DNA from: Tabrizicola_A sp965284335
GTDB taxonomy: Bacteria > Pseudomonadota > Alphaproteobacteria > Rhodobacterales > Rhodobacteraceae
DNA length: 64,000 nucleotides
Strand: one strand, 5' to 3'
Assembly (NCBI RefSeq): GCF_965284335.1
Contig: NZ_OZ260076.1
Both the position numbers and the translations under genes were made by a program. Under the pieces are notes generated by a model, which did not search any database, had not been told where the DNA came from, and saw nothing but the letters and a program-made list of their open reading frames with translations. This document shows positions 49,849 through 58,197 of the stretch, piece after piece (position 1 is the first letter of the stretch; each line of letters opens with the position of its first letter).

Positions 49849-51192
49849 CTAACGACGGTGCAGGTTCAGCCAAATGCCCTCTTTCGCCCGCACCGTCAAA
49901 TGCGCCACTGGCACCGGATCGCGCCCTGCAACCGGTTGAAACCGCCATGCCTTGACCAGCATCGCCAACAAAAGCGGCCCCTCAACCATGGCAAAGCCCG
50001 CCCCCGTGCAGACCCTTGGACCGGCAGAAAACGGCAGATAGGCATCTCGCGCACAGGCGCGGTTTTCTTCGGTTTGCCAACGGTCTGGGTCAAATTCATC
50101 GGGGCGCGGCCAGAGGCGTTCATGGCGATGCAGATGCCATGGGCTCAGCACGATTTGCGCGCCCCGCGCCACGTTGCGCCCGCGCATCTCTTCGGGACAG
50201 AGGTTTTCCCGCACCATCATCGGCACCGGCGGGTATAGCCGCAGCACCTCGCGAAAAACATCGCGGGTGTATTTCAATTTGGACAATTCGGGAAAGGTTG
50301 GCTTCTCTGACAAGCTCGCCGCCTCTGCCGCGACCCGGTCTTGCACAGCGGGGAAAATTGCTAAGAGATAAAGCGCCCAAGACAGTGCCGATGCGCTGGT
50401 TTCATGGCCTGCCAGAAAGAAGATGGCAACCTGATCGATCATCTCTTCGGTGCTAAAGGTTTGGCCTGACACCGGGTCAGGTGTGGTCATGATCTTGGTC
50501 GCCAGATCATCGGGTGCGGTGCCTGCGGCAATTTCGGCGGCGCGCATCGCACAAAGCCGCGCGATCAGGCTGCGGATAATGGCTGCCGAGGCAAGCGTCC
50601 GTCGTTTGTGCAGCCGTGGCATCCATGATGGCAGCGGCAAAAACGCCGCGATGTTCAACAAGGGCTGACTGCGTTGATAGGTGCGAAACTCGCGAAACAC
50701 CTCAGCCGCAATCTGATGTTCGATCGGAATGGAAAACAGCGTGCGAAAGATCACATCGGCGGCGGCATGGCTCATTTCCTCTTCGATCTCGACCAAGCCG
50801 GGGGTCAGCCGGGCAACACCCGCCGCGCCTGCCGCCACCATGGCCGGAAATGTATCGCGCAGCCGCCCGCCTTCGAAGGCCGGGTCGATGATCCGACGCT
50901 GGCGTTTCCAGATCTCGCCATTGGTGACGAACACCGAATTGCCCAGCAAGGGGGCCAGCCCTTCGCGGATGCGATTGGATTTGGGGAAATCATCCGGCCG
51001 CTCGGTCAGAATTCGTGCGACGAGTGCGGGATCATTGCACAAATAGCTGCGGAAGAACGGAGTGCGAAACTCGGCCATCCAGGCCCGATACAGCCGCGCA
51101 GGCTGCGACGACAGAATATCGCGCCGAAACATACGCAAATGCTGCCAAAGACTGGCTTTGTCGGGCCGCGAGCGAGGCTTTGGCGGGATCAT
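49849..51192 (-). CDS. Cytochrome P450
   Basis: P450 monooxygenase of 447 residues without an N-terminal membrane anchor, so probably soluble. Landmarks are the I-helix oxygen-binding motif AGHETS at 261-266, the K-helix ExxR as EVLR at 315-318, and the heme-thiolate loop FSAGPRVCTGAG with Cys395. Its ATG overlaps the stop of the upstream alpha/beta-hydrolase-like gene by four bases, so the two are co-translated. No ferredoxin or reductase lies nearby. Substrate unknown. Confidence 0.92.
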   Translation of the reverse strand: MIPPKPRSRPDKASLWQHLRMFRRDILSSQPARLYRAWMAEFRTPFFRSYLCNDPALVARILTERPDDFPKSNRIREGLAPLLGNSVFVTNGEIWKRQRRIIDPAFEGGRLRDTFPAMVAAGAAGVARLTPGLVEIEEEMSHAAADVIFRTLFSIPIEHQIAAEVFREFRTYQRSQPLLNIAAFLPLPSWMPRLHKRRTLASAAIIRSLIARLCAMRAAEIAAGTAPDDLATKIMTTPDPVSGQTFSTEEMIDQVAIFFLAGHETSASALSWALYLLAIFPAVQDRVAAEAASLSEKPTFPELSKLKYTRDVFREVLRLYPPVPMMVRENLCPEEMRGRNVARGAQIVLSPWHLHRHERLWPRPDEFDPDRWQTEENRACARDAYLPFSAGPRVCTGAGFAMVEGPLLLAMLVKAWRFQPVAGRDPVPVAHLTVRAKEGIWLNLHRR

Positions 51193-52406
51193 GCGATGGA
51201 CCTATAGCCTGACAGTGGGGTTTCGATCCGGCTTTTCGAGGCGGCACGTCCGGCATAGCGGGCCGCCAAGGTCAGCGGGCCGGCGGTGATTTTGAAATAG
51301 TCATAATCACCGGGCCGATCAAAGGCGCACATATATTGAAAATGCAGGCGGAAATACTGCCGCCGCAGTTCTTGCCAGCGTTCGGGCGACAGGGTTTGCG
51401 AAAAGGCTGCCGAAATCACCAAAGGCCAGCGCTTATTGGGCGGTGCCACCCCGGTCACCGCGACAGGGTCGCAAAGCGCAAAAGCACAGCCGTCGCCAGG
51501 CGCGGTGACATCGACCCAAGTCAGCTCATCGCGGATGCTGAGAAAGGCCAGATCGCCGCGCAGGCGTCGCGCCTCGGGCAGAAAGGACACCATCGGCACC
51601 ACTTGGCCAAGCGACAAAAACCCAAGCGCGGGGCCAGAGCCAACTTGGCCCGCGCGGATCAGATCCGACAGGATCGACACCGCCAGATGCGCGCCCGAGG
51701 AATGGCCAACCACCAAAACCTCATCAACCTCTTCTGCCATGGCGCGGGCGATTGATGAACGAAACGCGGCCATGCGTGTTTCCAACTCGGGTGGGTTGGC
51801 CCCCCATGACTGGGCGGAATAGGCGTAGTCATGCATGAGGTAATAGGCCAAAATCCGGTTATCCCAGCGGCGGAACATGGCCAAGATCCCCCAAGCCAGC
51901 CCCCCCGCGGCCAAAAGGCCCAAGGACCAATGGCTGAACAGGGTCACCACAGCCCCCATCCCCCAACCCGCCAAAAGTGCCACGATCAGCTGCACCAGCA
52001 AAAGCAGAATCGGATAAAGCGCGGCCACCATGGGGCCTTGGCGCAGTTTCATCAGCCGAAACAGCGCACCCGATCCTATATAGGCCCAAGCCGTGCGAAA
52101 AAGCTGAAGATAGGTGCTTAAGATCCCCTGATTCATCGAGGATTTGACGATATCCGACCAGACCAGCACATCCACCTCGGCCTCGGTCTTATGGCCGTCA
52201 ATCTGGCCTGTCACCTGCCAGCCATAGCCACCTTTTGTCGCCTTGGGTTTCAGATCAATCTGATACCCAGATATCCGCGCCTGCGCCGCGCCCTCTTTAC
52301 GATAAAGCTCGCGGTATCGACGCGGATGGATCGGGTCATAGCCGGGGATGTAAAACACCTTGCGGCGCAACACCCTATTTGACGCCTGTTTCGAAAGATC
52401 ACCCAT
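51189..52406 (-). CDS. Membrane-anchored alpha/beta-hydrolase-like protein
   Basis: Protein of 405 residues. The N-terminal region has FYIPGYDPIHPRRYRELY. Two hydrophobic segments are at about residues 127-147 (LYPILLLLVQLIVALLAGWG) and 150-175 (LFSHWSLGLLAAGGLAWGI). The C-terminal half contains VDEVLVVGHSSGAHLAVSIL, a nucleophile-elbow motif with the probable catalytic Ser. The cytochrome P450 gene is coupled downstream. The start at MGDLSKQ has GAGGG upstream. Function unknown; it may be a lipase or esterase acting on a membrane-derived substrate oxidised by the P450. Confidence 0.7.
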   Translation of the reverse strand: MGDLSKQASNRVLRRKVFYIPGYDPIHPRRYRELYRKEGAAQARISGYQIDLKPKATKGGYGWQVTGQIDGHKTEAEVDVLVWSDIVKSSMNQGILSTYLQLFRTAWAYIGSGALFRLMKLRQGPMVAALYPILLLLVQLIVALLAGWGMGAVVTLFSHWSLGLLAAGGLAWGILAMFRRWDNRILAYYLMHDYAYSAQSWGANPPELETRMAAFRSSIARAMAEEVDEVLVVGHSSGAHLAVSILSDLIRAGQVGSGPALGFLSLGQVVPMVSFLPEARRLRGDLAFLSIRDELTWVDVTAPGDGCAFALCDPVAVTGVAPPNKRWPLVISAAFSQTLSPERWQELRRQYFRLHFQYMCAFDRPGDYDYFKITAGPLTLAARYAGRAASKSRIETPLSGYRSIA

Positions 52407-52463
52407 CACGCCCTCACACATTGCGGGCAATCTGGCATGAAACCTTGGCAGAAATAAGGGGGA

Positions 52464-53222
52464 TCAGCCCAAAAGTGGCAGTCCTAGTGCTGTCAGCATA
52501 TCCAAAAGCCAGCCCGAAAAGACCGAGAAATTGCCCGTGAACAAGGTCAGGCCAACGATCAACAACAAAAGGCCCATGGCAATCTCGATCTTGCGCATAT
52601 GGGGTTTCAGCCGCTTCATCACGCCCATCGCCTGCGCAACGAACAGCGCCGAGAGCAGGAACGGCAGTCCCAAGCCCATGGCATAGACCCCCATGAGATA
52701 AAGCGTGCTCCCCATATCATTGCCCTGCATCGCCATGGTCAGGATGCCCGACAGGATCGGCCCGTTGCAGGGCGTCCAGCCAAAGGCGAAAGCCAAGCCC
52801 AAGACATAGGCACCCAAGGCCGAACCACCCCTGTCACCCGCATCCAGCCGCGCCTCGCGGTCCAAAATGCCAATGCGGAACACCCCCAGAAAATGCAGTC
52901 CAAAGACGATGACCACCGCCCCCGCAATCTGGTTAAAGAGTTCAAGATTGGTCAGAAAAAACCGCCCAAAGGCCGAGGCAGCAAAGCCCAAAAGCAAAAA
53001 GATCGTCGACAGGCCCAGCACAAAAAACAACGCAGGCAGCGCCACCCGGCGACGTGCTGCGCCTGCAGAGGTCATTTCCCCCATCGAAATGCCGCCCATA
53101 TAGGCCAAATAGGGCGGCACCACCGGCAAGACGCAAGGCGACAGAAAAGACAAAAGTCCGCCCGCAAAGGCCAGCAGGCTGGCCAAAGCCAAGCCAGAGT
53201 CGAGGATGTCAAATCCGAGCAT
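52464..53222 (-). CDS. ccdA: Cytochrome c biogenesis protein CcdA
   Basis: Polytopic membrane protein of 252 residues with about six transmembrane segments. It transfers reducing equivalents from cytoplasmic thioredoxin to the periplasm for cytochrome c maturation. The redox cysteines are in FLSPCVLPVVPPYLAYMGG and FGWTPCNGPILSGIL. The start at MLGFDILDSG is supported by AAGGAG. It is divergent from the TusA-like gene, whose upstream region carries the dispersed GGGTATTT motif. Confidence 0.92.
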   Translation of the reverse strand: MLGFDILDSGLALASLLAFAGGLLSFLSPCVLPVVPPYLAYMGGISMGEMTSAGAARRRVALPALFFVLGLSTIFLLLGFAASAFGRFFLTNLELFNQIAGAVVIVFGLHFLGVFRIGILDREARLDAGDRGGSALGAYVLGLAFAFGWTPCNGPILSGILTMAMQGNDMGSTLYLMGVYAMGLGLPFLLSALFVAQAMGVMKRLKPHMRKIEIAMGLLLLIVGLTLFTGNFSVFSGWLLDMLTALGLPLLG

Positions 53223-53330
53223 GGGCGTCTCCTTGGGCCTGTGATAGCTGGGCACGGCCTGTGCGTCACCCCCCCGGATTGTCACATCCCTGTCAGATGT
53301 GGATTTCTGTGGCTGGCGTCGATGCCTCCA

Positions 53331-53360
53331 GCGGGGGTATTTGGGCCAAGATGAAGGAGG
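53331..53360 (+). repeat. Dispersed GGGGTATTTGGGCCAAGATGAAGG motif upstream of the TusA-like gene
   Basis: GGGGGTATTTGGGCCAAGAT followed by GAAGGAGG; its 3' end forms the ribosome-binding site of the gene starting at 53366. Confidence 0.6.
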
Positions 53361-53365
53361 CCAGA

Positions 53366-53596
53366 ATGGATTTTGATGCCGAGTTGGATTGCGAGGGGCT
53401 TTTGTGCCCCTTGCCGGTGCTGCGGGCGCGCAAGCGGTTGGCCAGCATGGCCCCGGGTCAGGTGCTGTGCGTGCGCGCGACCGATCCGATGGCAGCCATC
53501 GACCTGCCGCATTTTTGCGCCGAGGCAGGCCATCGCTTTCTATCCGCCCAGCATGACGGGGACGTGGGGCTGTATCTGATCCGTGTCGGGGGGTGA
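53366..53596 (+). CDS. TusA-like sulfurtransferase
   Basis: Protein of 76 residues with the SirA/TusA signature LDCEGLLCPLPVLRARKRL, where CPLP holds the persulfide-carrying cysteine. The fold continues with VLCVRATDPMAAIDLPHFC and ends DVGLYLIRVGG. It may relay sulfur in tRNA thiolation, molybdenum cofactor or other sulfur metabolism. An ideal AAGGAGG ribosome-binding site precedes ATG 53366. It converges on rne with a strong bidirectional terminator. Confidence 0.88.
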   Translation: MDFDAELDCEGLLCPLPVLRARKRLASMAPGQVLCVRATDPMAAIDLPHFCAEAGHRFLSAQHDGDVGLYLIRVGG

Positions 53597-53625
53597 GATG
53601 CGGGGCCTTGTAGGCGCCAAAAGCA

Positions 53626-53660
53626 AAGGGGCGGCAGGATGACTGCCGCCCCTTGTTTTA
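53626..53660. terminator. Strong bidirectional terminator between the TusA-like gene and rne
   Basis: AAGGGGCGGCAG pairs with CTGCCGCCCCTT (12 base pairs) around GATGA, followed by GTTTTA on the plus strand, with an A-rich run upstream that serves the opposite strand. Confidence 0.88.
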
Positions 53661-53670
53661 TGATCCGGCC

Positions 53671-56391
53671 TTAGCGACCCACAGACCACCAGCCCCGCTT
53701 TTTGGGCTTGGGCGGCTCATTCGGATCGGGGGTTGCATCCTGCGGATCGGGCAAAAGCGCCACGGCGGGGGCCGCCTCAGTCAGCACAGGATCCGCCGGG
53801 AAAGTGGCCGCGGCTGCGGGGGTATCAGCGCTGGCCTCAGTTTTTGGCCCCTCGGTTGCGGGCGCCTCGACCGCTGTGGCCTCTGCGGGGACAGCTTCGG
53901 CCTTGGGCTTGGCCCGGCTGCGGCTGGCCTTGGGTTTGGCGGGAGCCTCAGCCGGGGGGATCTCGGCCTCGGCGGCCACCTCGGCTGCGGGTTCGGGGGT
54001 ACTTTCGGCCTTGGGCTTGGCGCGGCTGCGCGATTTTGGTTTTGCCGGCGCATCTGCCGGCACCGCATCAGTCGGCCCCGCATCAGTCGGCACCGCCTCG
54101 GCCTTTTCCGGCTGAGCGGCTTTGGCAGCACCTGCCGTTTTACGGCTGCGCGTCACGCTGCGTTTGGGGGCTGGAGCAGCCTCCGCAACAGATGCTTCTG
54201 GCTGAGCCAATTCGGCGGCCTCGAGAGCCGGAGCATCGCTGCCCTCGTCGTCATCATCCCCCTCATCGCCTGCGCTTTCGTCTTGCGCGGCATCAGCGGC
54301 TGCATCCGTGCCATTGGCACCCGGCTTGCGCCGACGACGGCGACGCCGCCGCTTGCGCGTCGCGCCATTGGCTTCGGCGGCCTCTGCGGTGGCCGGGCTG
54401 GCCACAGCATCAGAGGCCATCTCCTCACCCTCTTCGGCAATGTCTTCGTCGATCAGATCATCTTCGATCTCATCCACAGGATCGCCCATCAAACCGGCAT
54501 GACCCGAAATCACCGGGCTGTTTTCGGGCACCACACGCGTGGCCGTTTTGAACTTTTCAATCGCATAATCGGGGCTGACCAGCGCCGGATCGGCCTCGAT
54601 CCGCACGCTCATGCCATAGCGGGCCTCAATCAGCGCGATATGTTCGCGTTTTTGGTTGAACAGGAAGTTCACGATCCCAATCGGCGCCTTAAGCAGCACC
54701 TCTTTCGAGCGTTTGCGCGTGCCCTCTTCTTCCAGCGCGCGCAGCACTTGCAGCGCCATGCTGTCATCCGACCGGATCAGCCCGGTGCCATGGCAATGCG
54801 GACAGGGTTGGGTCGTCGATTCCAACATCCCCGGACGCAGGCGCTGACGCGACATTTCCATCAGGCCAAAGCCCGAAATGCGGCCCACCTGAATACGGGC
54901 GCGGTCGGTTTTCAGTTTATCCTTCAGACGCTTTTCGACGGCGGCGTTGTTGCGACGCTCTTCCATGTCGATAAAGTCGATGACGATCAGACCGGCAAGG
55001 TCGCGCAGGCGCAACTGGCGGGCCACCTCGTCGGCAGCCTCAAGGTTGGTTTTCAGCGCGGTGTCCTCGATGGACCCTTCTTTGGTCGCCCGACCCGAGT
55101 TGACGTCGATCGCCACCAAGGCCTCGGTCACGCCTATCACGATATAACCGCCGGATTTCAGCTGCACCGTGGGATTGAACATCCCCGCAAGATAGCCCTC
55201 TACCTGATAGCGGGCGAACAAGGGGGTGGGGTCGGTATAGCGCTGCACCTGACGGGCGTGGCTGGGCATGATCATGCGCATGAAATCTTTGGCGGTGCGA
55301 TAACCTGCCTCGCCCTCGACCAGCACTTCCTCGATCTCTTTGGTATAAAGATCGCGGATTGATCGTTTGATGAGATCGCCCTCTTCATAGATCGGGGCGG
55401 GCGCGATGGATTTCAGCGTCAACTCACGGATCTGTTCCCACAGCCGCATGAGATATTCGTAATCGCGCTTGATCTCGGGCTTGGTGCGTTTGGCACCCGC
55501 TGTGCGGATAATCAGACCCGCACCTTCCGGCACCTCAATCTCGCCTGCGATTTCCTTCAGCTTTTTGCGGTCAGCCGCCTGCGTGATCTTGCGGGAAATG
55601 CCGCCACCGCGCGCGGTATTGGGCATCAAGACGCAGTAACGACCGGCCAAGGAAAGATAGGTGGTCAGCGCCGCACCCTTGTTGCCGCGCTCTTCCTTGA
55701 CCACCTGCACCAGCATGATCTGGCGCATCTTGATCACTTCTTGAATCTTATAGCGGCGCGCACGGGGGCGACGAGGCTGGCTGATTTCCTCGGCCACATC
55801 TTCTTCGGCAATCGATTCGATCTCGTCATCGGTGTCGGAGGCGTGATCGATGGCACGATAGGCCTCACCATTGCCGTCATCAGCGTCATTGGCGCGGGCT
55901 TCAGCCTCGCTCGGCTGTTCGCTGGCCTGATCGACCACCTCGTCTTCGGTCAGATCGACGACATCCATCGACGAAATCTCGCCCGTGGGCGCATCGCCCG
56001 TGGCAACGGCATCGCCCGACACAGCGCGTTCGGCCTTGGGGCCGGGCTTTGGCCCCCGGCGCGGGCGCGAGCGGCGGTTTTCTTCCTCTTCCTCGGCCCG
56101 ATTATAGGCGCGCTCTTCTTCCAAAAGCGCCTGCCGGTCGGCCACGGGGATTTGGTAATAATCGGGATGAATTTCGGCAAAAGCCAAAAACCCATGGCGA
56201 TTGCCGCCGTAATCGACAAAGGCCGCCTGCAACGAGGGCTCAACCCGTGTCACCTTGGCCAGATAGATGTTCCCCGCAAGCTGGCGCTTGTTCAGGGTTT
56301 CAAAGTCGAATTCCTCAACCTTGTTTCCGTCAACCACGACCACGCGGGTTTCTTCCGCATGGGTGGCATCAATGAGCATTTTCTTAGACAT
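53671..56391 (-). CDS. rne: Ribonuclease E
   Basis: Endoribonuclease E/G family protein of 906 residues, the core of the RNA degradosome. The N-terminus MSKKMLIDATHAEETRVVVV is followed by an S1 domain with an acidic insertion. The catalytic region has VDVNSGRATKEGSIEDTALKTNLEAADE in two parts around LRDLAGLIVIDFIDM. The zinc-link is CPHC at 530-533. The C-terminal 280 residues are low-complexity, with Arg-rich RKRRRRRRRRKPG and repeated KPKSRSRAKPKAE modules, as in unstructured RNase E scaffolds. The start MSKK was set by family resemblance. Confidence 0.94.
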   Translation of the reverse strand: MSKKMLIDATHAEETRVVVVDGNKVEEFDFETLNKRQLAGNIYLAKVTRVEPSLQAAFVDYGGNRHGFLAFAEIHPDYYQIPVADRQALLEEERAYNRAEEEEENRRSRPRRGPKPGPKAERAVSGDAVATGDAPTGEISSMDVVDLTEDEVVDQASEQPSEAEARANDADDGNGEAYRAIDHASDTDDEIESIAEEDVAEEISQPRRPRARRYKIQEVIKMRQIMLVQVVKEERGNKGAALTTYLSLAGRYCVLMPNTARGGGISRKITQAADRKKLKEIAGEIEVPEGAGLIIRTAGAKRTKPEIKRDYEYLMRLWEQIRELTLKSIAPAPIYEEGDLIKRSIRDLYTKEIEEVLVEGEAGYRTAKDFMRMIMPSHARQVQRYTDPTPLFARYQVEGYLAGMFNPTVQLKSGGYIVIGVTEALVAIDVNSGRATKEGSIEDTALKTNLEAADEVARQLRLRDLAGLIVIDFIDMEERRNNAAVEKRLKDKLKTDRARIQVGRISGFGLMEMSRQRLRPGMLESTTQPCPHCHGTGLIRSDDSMALQVLRALEEEGTRKRSKEVLLKAPIGIVNFLFNQKREHIALIEARYGMSVRIEADPALVSPDYAIEKFKTATRVVPENSPVISGHAGLMGDPVDEIEDDLIDEDIAEEGEEMASDAVASPATAEAAEANGATRKRRRRRRRRKPGANGTDAAADAAQDESAGDEGDDDDEGSDAPALEAAELAQPEASVAEAAPAPKRSVTRSRKTAGAAKAAQPEKAEAVPTDAGPTDAVPADAPAKPKSRSRAKPKAESTPEPAAEVAAEAEIPPAEAPAKPKASRSRAKPKAEAVPAEATAVEAPATEGPKTEASADTPAAAATFPADPVLTEAAPAVALLPDPQDATPDPNEPPKPKKRGWWSVGR

Positions 56392-56859
56392 ATCAATCCA
56401 TTGCACCCTGAACGCACAAAGCCCCCCGGCGGACCGGAGGGGGCGTCATACATCACAGGGCGGCTTGTTCGGGCGGCTGCACGCAAGGCAAAACGGCGGG
56501 CTGTGCCCGGTGGGCACCCCTCGCTGTCAAATGCCAAGCTCGCGCGCATCATCGCGGTTCACGTCTGAGCGGCTTTTCGGGCCGCCCACCTCTATCAGTC
56601 CGCATCACCTTGTATTTCAAAGGGCTACGGACAATTTTCGCGGCCAATCGGGCCGATCCGACCGCCCAACCCCAAGCGCGCTGTTGCGCATCCGGTAAGT
56701 TAGGGCAGAGAATTTCGCGGCGTTCAGACAACACCTGCGTGAACCCTAGCGGCAAAGCGGCGCAAAACACAATGCCTTTCTGCGTGCCGCGCGCGCCATC
56801 AAGGGCCGCGCAGCTCAGATCCGCAAGGCGAGACTGCGGCGGGGCTACGGCGGATCAGA
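56392..56859 (-). promoter_or_regulatory. Long structured leader and promoter region of rne
   Basis: About 470 bases without a gene between the dctD stop and the rne start. Several hairpins are visible on the rne transcript strand: GCCCCC with GGGGGC including an inner CCGG/CCGG near 56422-56447, and GTGCCC-GGT-GGGCAC near 56505-56519. A possible promoter on the minus strand is TTGAAA-N17-TGATAG near 56596-56625. RNase E mRNAs in other bacteria have long autoregulatory 5' leaders. No small gene is supported. Confidence 0.5.
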
Positions 56860-58188
56860 TCAAACGTAATCCTGTCGCTGCAACCCGTATTTCGCCATCT
56901 TCTCGTTCAAGGTCCGGCGCGGCAGGCACAGCTCGTCCATCACCGCGGTGATCGACCCCTTGTGCCGACGCATCGTGTTGTCGATCAGCATTTTCTCAAA
57001 ACTTTCGACATATTCCTTCAAAGGCTTGCCCTCGGTGGTCATCGCGGGGCCTGATGCCTCGTTATCGGCCATAAGCAAGGATGCAATCGAGCCAGACCCC
57101 CGGCGATTTTGCAAGACCGCACGCTCGGCGATATTGACCATCTGGCGCACATTGCCCGGCCATGGCGCCTGCAAGAGTTGCGCAGCCTCTTGCGCGGTCA
57201 CCTGCGGCGCGTCGCAGCCATATTCTTCTGCAAAGGCCTCAGAGGCGCGGGCAAAGAGCGTCAGAATGTCTTCACCGCGCGAGCGCAGGGGCGGGCAGAT
57301 GATGGTCATGGCACCCAAACGGTAAAACAGATCGGGGCGCAGCAGATCTTCCAGCGTCTTATCCGGCGCATGTTCATTGCAAATTGCGATGATGCGGGTT
57401 TCGGGCGGGGTGGATTGTTCGTTGATCAGCGTCAGCAGCCGCGATTGCAGCGCATGGCTCAGCGCCTCGATATCCTCAAGGCACAAGGTGCCCCCGCGCG
57501 CCTCTTCGATCAAGGGCAGATGCCCATCCTCAGAGGGGCCAAAAAGCTTGGCCGCCAAAGCGTCTTCGCCCCAAGCCGCACAAGAGACGCTGACAAACTT
57601 CTTCGACGCCCGCGGCCCCACGGCATGCAGCGCATGAGCCACCAGCGTTTTGCCGGTGCCGGTTTCCCCGTCAATCAACACATGGCTGTCGGCCTGACCC
57701 AGATCCAGAATATCCTCGCGCAGCCGCTCCATCGCGGGGCTTGCCCCGATCAGCTTTTTCATGATCGTGCTGCCGTCGGACAATTCCTTGCGCAGCGCGC
57801 GGTTGTCGAGTGTCAGGCGGCGCGCTTGGGTGGCCTTTTTGGCCAGTTCGGTCATCCGATCGGGGTTGAAGGGCTTTTCCAGAAAATCAAAGGCCCCAAC
57901 CCGCATCGCCTCAACCGCCATCGGCACATCGCCATGCCCGGTGATCATGATGACCGGCAGGCCCGAATCCATGCCCATAAGCCGTTTCAGAAAGGCCATC
58001 CCATCCATGCCCGGCATCTTGATGTCAGTGACCACAACGCCCGGAAAATCAGGACCGATCACCTTAAGCGCCTCTTCCGCACTGGCATAGGTTTCGGTGT
58101 CAAAGCCCGACAGCGCCAGCCACTGGCTGATCGACGCCCGCATATCCGCTTCGTCATCGACGATTGCCACCTTCATTGCGCGTGCCAT
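56860..58188 (-). CDS. dctD: NtrC/DctD-family response regulator lacking GAFTGA
   Basis: Response regulator of 442 residues. The receiver domain has Asp11-Asp12, phosphoacceptor Asp55 (VVVTDIKMPG) and Lys105. The AAA+ domain has Walker A GETGTGKT at 174-181. Where sigma-54 activators carry GAFTGA, this protein reads KLFGPSEDGHLPLIEEA, with the loop deleted. Walker B is the altered GGTLCLED. A Fis-type HTH ends the protein (SITAVMDELCLPRRTLNEKM). It pairs with the upstream DctB-type kinase, separated by nine bases. Sigma-54-dependent activation is doubtful; compare the GAFTGA-less NtrC of Rhodobacter capsulatus. Confidence 0.82.
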   Translation of the reverse strand: MARAMKVAIVDDEADMRASISQWLALSGFDTETYASAEEALKVIGPDFPGVVVTDIKMPGMDGMAFLKRLMGMDSGLPVIMITGHGDVPMAVEAMRVGAFDFLEKPFNPDRMTELAKKATQARRLTLDNRALRKELSDGSTIMKKLIGASPAMERLREDILDLGQADSHVLIDGETGTGKTLVAHALHAVGPRASKKFVSVSCAAWGEDALAAKLFGPSEDGHLPLIEEARGGTLCLEDIEALSHALQSRLLTLINEQSTPPETRIIAICNEHAPDKTLEDLLRPDLFYRLGAMTIICPPLRSRGEDILTLFARASEAFAEEYGCDAPQVTAQEAAQLLQAPWPGNVRQMVNIAERAVLQNRRGSGSIASLLMADNEASGPAMTTEGKPLKEYVESFEKMLIDNTMRRHKGSITAVMDELCLPRRTLNEKMAKYGLQRQDYV

Positions 58189-58197
58189 CTTGACCTC

